A stretch of 64,000 bases of DNA from Megamerina dolium (taxonomy: Eukaryota > Arthropoda > Insecta > Diptera > Megamerinidae): contig OY978525.1 in NCBI GenBank assembly GCA_963854835.1, positions 115,457,018-115,521,017 of the forward strand, written 5' to 3'. Both the position numbers and the translations under genes were made by a program. Numbering within the stretch: the first letter of the stretch is position 1; the number at the start of each line of letters is the position of its first letter. Below, piece after piece: positions 47,760 to 60,914 of the stretch. A model generated the notes under the pieces. It searched no databases, was not told where the DNA came from, and saw nothing but the letters and a program-made list of their open reading frames with translations.

Positions 47760-48490
47760 ATGCTATGCGAAGGGCTGTAGTCCAATAACTTTATATATTC
47801 CTGCACAAAGTGCAAAAGCATACTTTTCGAAGCATAAACTTGTATGGGAGGTAGGCATAATTTATATACGATTCGGTTCATTTTCAAATATGTTTATTAA
47901 TAGTTAAATAAAATTATTACTAATAAGTTTGAGCTTAATAGCTTCATCTCGACGTGCATAAAGTGCTAAAGCATACTTTTCGAAGCATAAACTTGTATGG
48001 GAGGTAGGCATAATTTATATACGATTCGGTTCATTTTCGAATATGTTTATTAATAGTTAAATAAAATTATTACTACTAAGTTTGAGCTTAATAGCTTCAT
48101 CTTGACGTGCATAAAGTGTTATAGCATACTTTTCGAAGCATAAACTTGTATGGGAGGTAAGCATAATTTATATACGATTCGGTTCATTTTCGAATATGTT
48201 TATTAATAATTAAATAAAATTATTACTAAAAAGTTTCAGCTTAATAGCTTCATATTGACGTACATAAAGTGTTAAAACATACATCCAGAAGCATTATTTT
48301 GTATGGGAGGTAGGCTTAATATTCATTCGATTTGATCCATTTTCAAATATGTCAAGTAATTAGTAAATATAATTATAGCTATCAAATTTGAGCTAAATAT
48401 TTTTATATTTTCCTGCATTAAATATGAAAACACGCCTTCAACGATATACTCTTATATGTAAAGTAGTCGATTTTCATACAATTGATCCAA
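47760..48490 (+). repeat. Third array of the ~152-bp satellite
   Basis: GGGAGGTAGGCATAA-type landmarks fall at about 47851, 48004, 48157 and 48310, an even 153-bp period. The units share CGATTCGGTTCATTTTC, GACGTGCATAAAGTG and AAGCATAAACTTGTATGGGA. The last two words are recognisable variants of the 37.8-39.1 kb unit, in the same orientation. Confidence 0.88.
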
Positions 48491-51002
48491 ACTAATACCA
48501 TTTTCATTTGCACATTTGTCTCTCTCATCATTTCTTTCATTTAATTATGAAATTATGAAATTAATTAAAAGGCTGAGTAACACAAAATGACACCCAATGA
48601 CGAAGAAATTATAACCTCAATGACAAGCAAAGTGTCCAAAAATGCCACATCAAATATCAAACAATTAATGAAAATATGATTTACGATGTGTCAATTACAA
48701 TTGTTCAGTTTGTTGACTCTTGGTTGTTTGCCATTGATGTTGTAGCAGCAATTGTTAGCAAACACGTTGAAAAAATATGACTCCCCTTTTTGGTTTTTTT
48801 TTTTTTTTTTGTTCGAAAAGCAAACATGTAGAAACAACCTTCAAAAAAAGAATTTGACATAAATTATGAAGTGACAAAGCAAAAAATTTGTAAAAAGATA
48901 TAGAAAAGTTTAAATTTAAATCAACCATCAAACAAAAAGAGCAAAAAGAATATTACATCAACACACCACTTTCATCCACAAAAAAACACACACACACACA
49001 CACAACATGTTTATATGCAATAAAAAATAACCAAACCACAACTATGGTAGATTGTTGTAGGCGGAAGCAACAAAACCTCAAATAAAAAATAAATACACAC
49101 ATCTATATATATTAAACAGCTTCCGGGCAGCCATTAAAATTTACCCGGCGAATTTGTGTTTTATTTTCTACAAATTTTCTTTTTTTTTTCCTTGTGTGTG
49201 TGTGTATGTTTGAATCGAGTCGTGTCGAGTCTAACGAAACACTTTTGCGGTTTTTAATCCTGCCAACGTCGATGTTGATGATGCTGCTGCTGATGCTGAT
49301 AAGAATCTTTATGTATGTGTGTATCTGTGTGTGCGTAGCTATGCTCATATCTCTATATATAGAGTCATTATGTTAGCACCACCCACCAATACACAAGACA
49401 CTTGGAACAATACACGCCCAGCGTGACGTATGAGTATGAGAAATAGATAGACGAATGAATGAATGAAAGAATGAATGGATGTTTTGGATGGAGAGATTAA
49501 AAAAGAAGGTTAGCGCGGAGAGGCGTCCGATACATGTGATGCAACAAAAATGAAACGATATGAAATGAAATGACTGAACTGTTTTGGTTTTTTTGTTCTC
49601 CCTTCTTCTTGATTGCTATATGAAAAATTTTGACTAATTACTTTGTTCTTCTTCCTTGGCATCACATTGAATAATGCTTGAATGAATATGAAAGCAAATC
49701 AACTAACTAACAATACGTACATATAACAACAACAACAACAGCAACAACAATGAAAAACCAAAATACCATTAGAACAATTTTTAAGGGTGGAAAATTGTTG
49801 AAGTGAAGAAATCCATAAGATAACAACATTGTTAATTATGAGAACGATGAGTGGTGGTAGTACGATGAAGAGTGAGAGTGGATAATTTTACTTTGTTTTT
49901 TTTTGTTTTTTTTTTTTTTTTTTTTTGAGATATCCTTTTGAAAGTTTTTTTTTTTGGTTCTGGTGCAAAATGGCCTCTAATGACACAATGTATGACCAAC
50001 AAACAGCGAGACCACCCTGCGGTATATGTATGTATGTATGTATATATGTATATTATTACTGCTGCGTTTAATGGTATTTCACATTTTCTCTCGTTACCTC
50101 GATTTTTGTGTGTTGTTGTTGTTGTTGTTGTTATTCTTTCGGGTATTACACTTGGTAATGATGAGTGCTGTTGTTGTTGTTGGTTTGTTTTCATTTGTAG
50201 AGTAAGTAACTTATACACATGACCAAGTAAATAGGGTGCTATAATGTAAGCACATCATTTTATGGTTAGTAAATAGAACGAATGAAATATATTGAACCTT
50301 TGGATACTAAGTTATTTTGCTTCCTGCGAGCAATGAAGTAACAGAAATTATTTCATTTATAACATAGATAATTGGTAGATGGAAGAAAGAAATATGGTAT
50401 GAATTAAAATGAAATGATAATAAATAAAATATATTTTTGATAATTTTTCTATTTTTGCTTTCACCCTCCTCCTAATTTTATGGCTCATATACTAGTCATG
50501 TCAGTGGGTAAATTATTGATGTCTTTTTTATTGATTGTCTCACAATAATGACAATGATGATGATGATGATGATGATGATGAAGCAATTCAATGTAATATA
50601 ATAATGAATCAATATGTTTGTGATATAAAGAAAATGAAATATCATAATAACCATAAGGACATTTGGTTGGTGTGATGAACCGCAGCAATGTAAGAGTAGA
50701 AAATATTGTTCAAATTTAATGACATTGTAATAACTTTATAGCAATTTCATTTTCAATGAATCAATGAACTTTAATCAATTGGAAAATTTGACCATCAATT
50801 GCAATTATTGTAAATATTTTACGGTGTCAATTAGTTTTGTGCTGTTTACTTTCAGCTGTATGGTAAGCAATATGAAATAGCTAAAATATATGAATATGCT
50901 GAATATTTAGATTTTGCATACATGGAAAACACGTTGAATTCGGGACAATTTAATATTTTAATCATTTTCAATTTCAACAAGTCAAAATGTTTATAAAATG
51001 TT
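48491..51002. other. Non-coding DNA with simple repeats
   Basis: Contents are a T run near 48797, (CA)n near 48988, T runs at 49893-49926, (GTT)n near 50113 and (ATG)n at 50555-50582. Open frames across these are low complexity. No gene is visible. Confidence 0.6.
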
Positions 51003-51262
51003 GAGCGTTCGAAGAAGTTGGGTAACTAAATGTGGGTAGATGGTTCTAAAATATAACATCTTTGGTAATATTAATTGCTTGTTTGAAAGGTGACCGTCAT
51101 TTTATGCTTTTCTATTATATAAATGTTAAGAATGCGTTGCAGGCTGCTGCAAAAATTTGTGAAGTTGACGTAATGGATGCTGTAACTGGGAAAACAGCAG
51201 TGAAATGGTTTGCTCTTTTTCGATCTGATCATTTTAATGTTAAATATGATGTTAAAGAACAC
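51003..51262 (+). mobile_element. Mariner 5' fragment (same subfamily as 22296-23443)
   Basis: Begins GAGCGTTCGAAGAAGTTGGG, the terminal repeat, and continues with GGTTCTAAAATATAACATC, matching the untranslated leader of the 22.3-23.4 kb copy, with a deletion in the leader. It then encodes KICEVDVMDAVTGKTAVKWF and ALFRSDHFNV, the transposase N-terminal helix-turn-helix. Homology stops at about 51250, where an unrelated repeat begins. Confidence 0.8.
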
Positions 51263-52080
51263 TTCTTGTCGGCTTGCTGTCTGTCAGAACTTTACCTACA
51301 GTAAAAGCTTGCTAGAAAAAAGCTTTCTGAAGAGCTTAGTTATAAAATCTATCAAAAAGTAATGTTATCAGTGACCGCAACTTCGAACGGTACCCATCTG
51401 CCGGCAAGAATTGGCAATTTTTCCGGCAGTAACAATTTGCGAAAAATGCTTCTTAAAAGAGCTCTGTGGCAAAACTAAGTTAAAGTGATGTCACAAGGGT
51501 TCTGCCGTTCGGAACTGGCTAATATAAGTAGGTCCCTTCTAATGCTGTCCAAATTTAACACGCCCAAGAGTATTGGAAGAGAAGCTCGGTGGTATCACAA
51601 TGGGCCTTCCTTGCCTAAGTGTCCTCTCAGAGAGAAGGCAGCCCCATAACATAACCTAATATCAATGGAAAAAAAAGAGTGTGTGATTATATACAAAAAT
51701 TTCTAAAAATATGATGTTTCAAATTCTCATAGTGTATATAGTTGCCAGAGTAATTCTTGTCCTCAAACAAAAACGTGTGCAATGGACAACAAGGCTGCAA
51801 TAGAAACTTGATCAATACACTACAGAGCAGATAGTGGAACATATGTAGAGTGTCTGGAACTAAGTGACCTCCCGGATTTCAAAGATTCTAGAGACCCTGT
51901 CAAGTGAAGATAATATTGACCTACAGTAAAAATTTGCTATAAGAAAGCTTTCTTAAGTGCACAGTGATAAATCCATAAAAAATTGTGTCATAAGAGCAGT
52001 TACTGGAACATATGCAGAGTGTCGGGATTTAAGTAACCTTCCGGCACTCATAAATTAAATTAAACTGTAATGGAAAAAAG
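51263..52080. repeat. Unclassified repeat with internal direct copies
   Basis: ACCTACAGTAAAAGCTTGCT at about 51293 recurs as ACCTACAGTAAAAATTTGCT at about 51921, each followed by an AAGCTTTCTNAAG word. GTGGAACATATGTAGAGTGT at about 51834 recurs as CTGGAACATATGCAGAGTGT at about 52002. A segment near 51590-51660 (GGTATCACAATGGGCCTTCC then TTGCCTAAGTG) has a different base composition from its flanks. It looks like one or two fragments of an interspersed element that I cannot name. Confidence 0.5.
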
Positions 52081-52468
52081 TTGACTTAGCTGATATGGAA
52101 GTTGAAAATAATTCACAAATTCACAAAAATCACTACAAAAATGTACATAAAACCCCACACGATACTAGTACAAATCTTAGTTTCGGCTTGTTTGAAAAAT
52201 TATTGTTACTCTTTGTTTTATTTGTAAAGATATCCTAAGTTTTTTTTTTGAAAAATTAATTCTGATATCAATCAAAAAATCGAAAAAAAAATTGCATTTT
52301 TCTACCAGCGTATCGTTAAAATTCCAATTTTCTCACAATTTTTCCACCAAATTGTATATCTCTTGTTACAGATTTAGTAAAACCATACAATTTTACGTCA
52401 AAGTTGAGTTAAATAATTTTTTCATTTTCTCACTCCATCTTGGAGAAAATCAAATATGTAAAATTTAA
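52081..52468. other. Non-coding AT-rich DNA
   Basis: No gene or clear repeat is visible in this short spacer. Confidence 0.6.
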
Positions 52469-52470
52469 TA

Positions 52471-52652
52471 CGAGGGCGGTCCCAGAACTATCCGACCAAA
52501 CAAAGAAAACACAACAAAATTGGGAAATTTTTTTTTTTATTTCTCTACATAATTTCCTTTTAGCTCCAAACACTTTTCCTCATCCATATTCTATAGCTTC
52601 GATACCCTGTTTATAGTATGAACTGTCTAGTTCATTAAAATAGCCATTTTTA
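52471..52652 (-). mobile_element. Mariner 3' fragment on the minus strand
   Basis: It starts CGAGGGCGGTCCCAGAACTA after a TA at 52469-52470. This outer end is complete, unlike the 33.7-33.9 kb copy. The minus strand then encodes the C-terminal end of the irritans/mellifera-like transposase, with segments corresponding to EYGWGK and QGIEAIE (its plus-strand counterpart reads CTATAGCTTCGATACCCTGT). Similarity ends at the TAGCCATTTTT word near 52650. Confidence 0.82.
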
Positions 52653-55119
52653 CATGAAAGATAGCACAGTCGATTTTGAAAAATTTTTTTGCACCTTTTT
52701 AGAGAAAAACGAATTGAACAAATTCAATAATTGATAAATATTCTTTCATAATGCAGAGAGTATATCGAAATCCTATAAGATTTCAAAAATTTTGTCCACT
52801 ATAATTTGATTTAGCCCACATTATCTAAATTAGGCACACGACAGAAAATTTAATTTTCCTAATTCCAATAGTAATCGGTAAGAATAGGTACATAATTATG
52901 GAATAGGCTGTTGATAAATATACATATATCGAATTTCAACTAACATAACATAGGTATTTATAAATTTGATGAACCATATCGTAATTGCTTTTCATAAACT
53001 TCCTGTGATTATTATAATTACAGATTATTATTATTATTATTATTATATATTTGAAGAGATTATATTACACATAAGAATATTCACAAGTTAAGTGAATAAC
53101 CATATTGATTATTACCAATACAATATATGTATGTCTATATCTATAATGCTTTCTTTTCAAATACAACATTGAAAATGAAACAAAAGCCTATTATATAGTA
53201 CATTTATTCTATAAGGTATTTATCTAGAATAGTACAATATAATCTCATGTCAATAACCGTTAATGATGAAGAACTTCGTATTCCTTACGAATACTCTACT
53301 ATGTACAATACTTTGAAAAAATATAATATAAGTGAAAAATATTTATAAAGCTTCAATTCTTATTAACAAACTACAAAGCATTAAATATCGAACTCTAACT
53401 TGCTTCCAAGTGTGCTACTTGGGGGACATCATAACCCCATACGGAAGCAAAATCGGTTGTTGTCATATGATGCCGTTTGTTGCCGTTGCTTGCTTTTGTT
53501 TTATGAGTACATATTTTAAGTTCGATAGTAAACTTAACCTCATATTTTATAACATACAAGCTCTTTTACTAATCAACGTCATCAGCATCATCATCATCAT
53601 CATCATCAACAGTAATCGAGAGGGTAAAACACTTAATGGTAGCAGCAACACTAATCGTACTAGGACACATATTAAAGTCTAAGTATATATACGAGTAAGT
53701 AGTAGTAGTAGTTTATGTGTGTTTTGAAAATATCTGTAGTGTGTAGCGTTATCAATGAAAGTAAGTACTTTTCTTTCTTTTATACACCGATTGGAGTCAT
53801 TGCATTTTTTTTTTTTTGTTACTACTTGAAGTACTTTATTACTATGTGCTATGTGTACTACTCCATCAATATATTTTTAGTTTGCCCATATTGGTGGTGG
53901 TACATCTACTTTTCAACTACTGACTGTTTTACATCATTCAACTTATATTGAGAGTTTTGATGTCTACGTTTACACTTGACTCTCTTTAATAACAAGCATT
54001 AATTTAACTCTTACAAACTATCGTACTACTTGATATATTATACACTTTATATATAGTGTCGCTTAGTGTATGCATATTTATATACATATATACCTCATGT
54101 ATGTATACCTTCACCATGTTTAAGTCATAGTCAACAATGCATAACCAACAGTGTCATATTATTTTATAGATATAGCTGAGTAGACGTATGCACACATACG
54201 AGTATATACATTTGGCACAGTTGGTAACAACTTTTGCAGCAAGAAATAAAAATGTCGCACTTGAAAATTGTATATGTTGTGGTTGTTGTTGTTTGTTGTT
54301 GTTGCTATACACAAATCTATATATGTATATATATTGTGGTGCAATAACCGCATACACCAACATACACCCGCTAACGGCACCAACTGTAAACAGTATTTTG
54401 TTGTCGACTGTTGTTTTATGAGTTTTACTTTTTCTTTTTGGTTTTGTTTTTTTGTTTGTTTTTGTTTTTTGTTGTTTTTGTTTTTTGTTGTTTTTGTTTT
54501 TGTTTTTTTTTTTTTTTTGTTTTTCTTTTTTTGTTCTATTACAACATATTCATGTTCAGCTAGTTTGTAATCATCATCAATTGTATAATCAAGCGCTTAG
54601 TAGTAACAAAAGTGAACGCAAAATATATGTAAATTTCACCTACCTACATACGAGTATATATAAAAGCATAGGTCTAAATATTGTATATTATATTATGCTG
54701 TTATGTTTACATTCTCATACCCAAAAAAGAGTAGGTAATTAGTTAGAGTTGCTCAGAAAAGGATGAAAATATTCAATATTTACTAGAAAAGAATTTAATT
54801 GAAAGGGTTAGAATTAATAGAATGCAAAAAATTTTGCTATAGCACAGTTGGAATTGAAACATTCATCCAAAATAACTTAAATATAAATTTAATGGTAAGT
54901 AGGTTTATGTTTTTCACGATCATTATACTTTGTAATCATGCATTATCATCCTAATACGAAAAAATTAATGATTGAAACAATATGGAGTTGAAATTACAAA
55001 ATTTCAAATAATATAAATTTTTAAAATAATTGTATCAATATCTAACATGGAAATTTAGAAAATCAATATAAATATGGTATTCGAATTTTTGTATTCAAAA
55101 ACATCATTATACATGTGGC
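52653..55119. other. Non-coding DNA with microsatellites and a long T/G tract
   Basis: Contents are ATT repeats near 53025-53045, (ATC)n at 53585-53609, and a T-rich TTTTTG tract at about 54430-54540. Frames over the last tract look like hydrophobic F/V/L membrane proteins but are translations of TTT, GTT and TTG. No gene is visible. Confidence 0.6.
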
Positions 55120-55870
55120 ACGTCAAAAAGTTGGGGTTGGAACAATGTGGGATTGAAGAATATACAAAAATAACGTACAGAAATACAAATACAAATGCAT
55201 TCTATATTCGTAAAAATTATAAAATTTCTCAACTATAATATTGCATAAAAATAATATGTGAAACAATGTGAAAAATGAAACAAGATGGAAAAATAAATAG
55301 ATATGCATAAAATATATCAATAAAGCATCAAGTCTGTACAACTGTAGTATCACATACAAAACTAAATTGAGAAACGATATGGAAAATGAAACAAGTTAAA
55401 TAGGGAAATAGATAAATATACATTTTAAATAATTTGTATGCATAAAATATTTACCTAAAGCATACAGTCCATCGTATCCAAATTTTAAAGAACATATTGG
55501 CAAAGAAACACTCAAAAAAATTGGCTTTCACGAAAAAGAAGGCAGAGAGTCTTTCACAATAATATAATATTGCCCAAAATATTTGACGGTACAAATTGAA
55601 AATGAAACACACAACATTAATGTACTTCTTTCAGGAAGAGAATGAGAAGAATCTGATAAATTATTATTGCGCAGAAAATACAAATATTTAAGAAAACATA
55701 TTAAAAATGAAACACAGAACATCAATGTACTCGTACAATGGTCAGAGATGTTGACAAAAACTAAACATTCGACGAAATATGCATATTGAAACATTTCGGA
55801 AATGAAACATACAATTTACATTTTTTCATAATAGCATAATCATAGGAGAAGTTGAAGCGTGTGACAAAGT
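55120..55870. repeat. Degenerate tandem repeats around AATGAAACA
   Basis: GAAAAATGAAACAAGATGG (55269), GGAAAATGAAACAAGTT (55381), GAAAATGAAACACACAAC (55598), AAAAATGAAACACAGAAC (55704) and GGAAATGAAACATACAA (55797) recur at roughly 100-bp multiples. They sit in a tract with little other conservation except CATCAATGTACT/CATTAATGTACT. Confidence 0.5.
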
Positions 55871-56155
55871 TATACATTTCTTTTAAAATTGCATTCAAAA
55901 GCTCTTATATATTTTGCACCTTTTGATATTTTTATTCAAAATTCGAATGAAAAACCTCAAAATCTATATTCTAGAAACAATGATAAATGAGAAATTACTA
56001 TTTTATGTTATTTTTGCTGTTGCTGTCTGAAAAGTTTTAACACCCACTAAGGAATAATCATAATTCTTTATGATTGTAGAATTGCACAGAAAAAGAAGAA
56101 CAACGAAAAAACGTAGTGAAGGCTGAAGTGCACAGATACAGACAAAAAGAGAGAA

Positions 56156-56188
<33 letters not shown>

Positions 56189-57491
56189 GCAACGACACCC
56201 TTAAAAGCAAACAATTCACTGCAAAAATTCAGGCATATAAAATACATAAAATAAGAATAAGCTGCTGGCTTGGCAACCATTTTTTGTTATGTTTTTCACA
56301 ATATTATTGTTACTGCTTTTGCTGTACGTATGTACTATGGACAAAATACAAATTCATAAACATTGTTAGCATTTTTATGCTTGCCGGTATTCTCCTAGTC
56401 ATTGTTGGTGTTGCTCTTAGGTTGAAGTGCGTAACTCATGAATTTTATTTTATATGGATTATTGCCTAAATTTATTATTCTTCTATAAATGGAAAATCAA
56501 ACCCATTTTTTTTGCGTATCCATATTTACATAGAAGAATATGGTATAATAAGAAAAATTGAGTTTAAAAGAAATTGAAATATTTATGGCTTTCTCGAGTT
56601 GAATTTGATATTATTTGCGTATAAAATTTTTTATTGAAAAATGAAATTTTACAAAATTATTTTCTTCAAAATATTGTTTACCGTTATTTTTAAATACGGT
56701 ATCGTAAAATTCTGGATTGAAAAAATCTGTAAATTTCATAGTGATGGAATTTGGAATTCTTTTATCCAAATAATTTACGCCTAATTGCAGTAAAGTCTCC
56801 TATCTTTCTGTAGATCTAACACCAGTTACTTCATTTTTAATGCCTCTGGGTCGATGGAATCCCTTCTTACTTCCCTAGCACATCCACATTCAAGTGGTTA
56901 TAAAAAATATATATTTGCGAATATTTATAATGTATGTGATTTCAAGTTTTGAAATTACAAAAATTATCTCAATTTCAAATGGAATTGAAAAAATTAATTT
57001 TTCATTTTCAGAATTCTTCTGGAATGTTTGGGTATGTGGCTTTTTAGTTCAATGTGATTTTTGTCTCTATATGTGCTACCTTGTTGTTTCAATTTGAACT
57101 CGTTTCAAATCACATTCAAAAACCATACTGTTAGATAATCTTTAAATTTAACTGTCAATTTTTACAGATTCAAAATACCTTATTTGATTCAATTTCAATG
57201 TTCCACAATCTAATATTGTTTATTTTAAAAAATTTGTTTATTTACAATATTTTTCATATTCAACGCAATCCGTCTTTTATTTTTTTCTTTTTACTTTCCA
57301 ACTTTTGTTTCAATACCACAGCGTTCCACTTCAAATTTTTATTGTTTTTCGAATAATTCTAAACACAAAAACATTACATTGCATTTATTTCAATTCCGTT
57401 TCGTTCCATTTCGTTCCATTCATGCTTAAAATCTATGTATTTTTAATTTAAAAGAAAAAATTAAAGCTAATATAAAATTTTCATTTCATTT

Positions 57492-57543
<52 letters not shown>

Positions 57544-59729
57544 CTCATTTGCATTTATTTGTATATCCATAAATTGAAATTTATTTCATCCACAAATACA
57601 AGTAACAATCGTAAATTTACTGTAATCCATAATAAATTCTTATTTTGAAAATAACTGTATATCCATATACTAACTAGTATGTAAATATTGTATATGTATG
57701 TATAATATTCACAATAAACAAGCCGTAAGCTAACCCAGACAAATCAATAAAGGATATCCTCTAAGGATACTCAGTCCACCCAGTTGGTAATATGAAAATT
57801 TGTTGTACGAAATTTATTTGATTTTGCATCCATAAACGTAATAATCTATGTATACAATAACTCACACATACTCATATACATACAATATAATGTACTCAAA
57901 TTCAATGAATATAAGGATATGGTTACAAACTAACGAATAAACGACATGAACGGCATGAAAATTACACAAATATGATGATCCCCCCAAAAAAATTAAACCC
58001 TAAATATAATTTCCGTAAAGTTTATCATTGAAAATTTATTTTGAAAATTTACATAGATTGCAAAAAGTATAGCAATAGTATATATTATAGTATAGGTGAT
58101 GGTAATATGTAGTATATCGGAAACCATAACATAAATTTATATATATATTCGTAATGGTTATCGACAGAAAAGCAATGAAATAAATATTTGAAAAATCCAA
58201 AAAAAAAAAAAAAACAATTTCAAATTTTCTAAATATTATCTGTATTCAACAACTATGTGTGTTGGTACATTCACTCATTTTGGGCAAAATTTTACAAATT
58301 TCAATTTGCTACATTTCCGCTCTTTCTATGAATTTAGAGTATGCATAAATGCTTGTGGCAAGTAAATACATATAATTAATGCTTTGTTTAATTCCTCACA
58401 TTACCTCTCACTCTCTTTTTCCCTCTATTATATTATCCTTTAAACTATTCTATGTGCCTTGTGGTATGTATAAGCAAGAAAATTGTTCTACGATTTTGTG
58501 GTTCATAAAATGCACAAAAAAAAAAAGATAACCATCTTAGAAATTATATTGAGGTACTCGTACTACCATATATGCTCACATATACGAATACAACCAACAG
58601 CAACATTGGTATGCCAAAGGATTAGTCTGCAACATGTTTATATGCACTCTATGTGCATATAAACATACAATTTACATATACGAGTATTGCTTTCATACGA
58701 GTATAACGTAAAATCTCTATTTTGAGTGTAGCAAGCATTTTGCATAGTATTTTAATAGCTTATACCTCATCTTTTGATTGTCTGTCTACCTACTGCACCA
58801 CATCTACAACTCGTACTTTCTTACAATTTGCGACTAAACTCAACTCAACGAAATTGCACATCCTCCATAAACACAACTGACATCTGAGAAAAACGAAAGA
58901 CATACAAACAACAACAACAAAAAAAAAAGCAAAATTCTCATTCATGCCTAAAACGCAAATTATATTTACTTATATGTTTGTGTTGTGAGAATTGTATGAG
59001 TATGTGTATAAGAAATCCCAGAATATTTCTCTAATCGAGACAGACACTCTAACGAACAAATAGACAAACAAACAAACAGGCAAATAGAAATAGAAAAGCA
59101 CTACTAGCAATGGCTTTATCATATGGATCATATGTACTATATGTATGTAACTACCTACATACATATGCATATATACTCGTATATGCATCATACACGTATG
59201 TGTATATTGCAATCGCTGCAAATTAAGTTGTAGAAATTGAAAAATTGTGCACTTTGCCATGATGATGATAATAATAATGCGAATGTGTGATGATGATGAT
59301 GATAATAATGTGGCTGTGTGGTGTGTAATGTTGATGACGACGATGATACGATAGTGCATAGTGTGGCGCTTATAGTGAAGCATAGGGCATAATAGAAGGT
59401 ATGAGTTTTAATATATGTATGATACATTCTATAAATGACTGACTGCATCGTAAGATGCGTAGATAGTGGTAAAGCTAGTAATTTTAAGCATCTTTTAGGA
59501 AGTAACTCAAGTGTTTCATTACCATAATATTTCCGTATATTAAATTAAGTATATGCAATTCATTATGTTGCCAGTGCATTTTAAAGATCTACAAAATTAA
59601 TATAATGATATACTTTCTTCCATTTTAGCTCTCAAAGTTATATCAATATTAATATTAATAATAATTATTATATTTAAAAAAATTTTCAAAAAGAAAAATA
59701 CACAAAATCTTTCTTGTAAAAATATAGTT
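55871..59729. other. Non-coding AT-rich DNA with microsatellites
   Basis: A (GA)n tract lies at about 56152-56190, (TA)n at 57497-57543 and GAT repeats near 59257-59308. The frame 56116-56469 begins inside the GA tract and is not supported as a gene. Nothing else is recognised. Confidence 0.6.
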
Positions 59730-59731
59730 TA

Positions 59732-60912
59732 CAAGATGAGCCTCAAAGAAAATAAGGACTATTCGAAAATATCAATTTTATTTTGATCGGGTTCAAAAGA
59801 TACATCTTTCCTTGATAACCCGTGAAAATTCCATCGCAATTGGATAAATACAAGCTGAAATATCGCACCCAAAATTGTCAGTATGTTTACAGTGTCGGTA
59901 CAGTAAAGACGATCAAAAGTAAAACTTTTACCCAAAACGTTCCTAATGAAGAAACAAGTTTATGATGATAACTTTTCTAACCCACAACCATATAAATGAG
60001 TAATACAAAGTTTTCAAGAATACCCGTGAAAACCTCCATGACAATGAACATGTGGGTCAGCCAAAATTTGTGACCACCGAAGAAGTGATTAAAAAAGTGC
60101 GTGAATTTTTGAAAAAATCTGTAAAAATCTTGGGTAAAATGGATAAAAATGAATTTCAATATCTTCAAATCAATGATTTAATGTATTTTTACAGAAAATT
60201 TTGGGTCTTCCACATCAAATGACTGACGTCCAAAAATTGGTCAGAATTCAATATTCGAAAGACATCCGGTAAAGAGGCGAAAACACATCCAAATTTCTTC
60301 TTCAATATTATAACTGATGACGAAATGTGATAATTTCAATACGATCCTGAAATCAAGAGCCAAAATTCCTATTGAAAGCACCCAGATGAGCCCAATCCGA
60401 AGAAAAATTCGTTTGGAAAAGCCAAAATTGAACATGCTGTTGATTTGTTTTTACGATTCGAAGAGGATAAATCACCAAGACTTTGTTGTACATGGCCAAG
60501 CGGTTAATGCTACGTTTTATGTTGCTGTTTGGTGAAGCGTTTGGTGCATCGCATTCCCGAATACCGAGGAGAAGAAAGTTCGAGTCTCTTACACGACAAT
60601 GTGCCATCATCGTCATCGATCGACACATGTGACTGACCATCAACTACTCAACATATTCGCCAGATCTTGCACCATTCGACTTCTATTTGTTTGAAAAAAT
60701 ACATTTGCCCATGAAAGAGCTTGTATGTACCATCAATCTGAAGCACATCCTTACAGATGGCCTAAAACACTCATTCGAAATGTTTCGTGATCGTAAAAAT
60801 CTATGTATGGAGGCGGATGGAGACTATTTTATATGAAATAAACCCATTTTGCAAAAATTTTTATTTTGTATTTTTTTTTTTTTAAGTTCTATTTACTTTG
60901 GGAAGTACCTTG
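59732..60912 (+). mobile_element. Mariner superfamily relic, strongly decayed
   Basis: The left end reads ACAAGATGAGCCTCAAAG-like from 59731, and the right end reverse complemented is CAAGGTACTTCCCAAAGTAA, so the ends are imperfect inverted repeats. TA is present at 59730-59731 and 60913-60914. The length of ~1.18 kb fits a mariner with small deletions. It belongs to a subfamily different from the other mariners in the window. Confidence 0.7.
59890..60836 (+). pseudogene. Mariner transposase relic with three recognisable catalytic motifs
   Basis: Short coding remnants appear in shifting frames. An N-terminal segment (about 60060-60110) reads as GQPKFVTTEEVIKKVREFL, resembling the mariner linker. 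D1 occurs as ITDDEM followed by TGA, where tryptophan is usual (GAC at 60319-60321), then FQYDPEIKSQ. D2 lies in SLLHDNVPS (GAC at 60595-60597) and D3 in YSPDLAPFDFYLF (GAC at 60678-60680). D2 and D3 are 83 nt apart, not a multiple of three and too short for 34 residues, so sequence between them has been lost. A C-terminal MEADGDYFI-like end precedes 60836. The start is uncertain. Confidence 0.72.
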
Positions 60913-60914
60913 TA

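Noticed and set aside
53395..53455. Peptide VCYLGDIITPYGSKI, similar to the FCYLG-type LINE motif
   Set aside because: Only about 15 residues match, with no further LINE sequence on either side; too short to separate from chance.
54268..54742. Hydrophobic frames resembling membrane proteins
   Set aside because: The F/V/L-rich stretch comes from a TTTTTG-rich tract; frames overlap and carry no motif.
56116..56469. 117-codon frame starting in a GA repeat
   Set aside because: Its first third is R/E/K from (GA)n; the remainder has no recognised motif and lies in AT-rich DNA.
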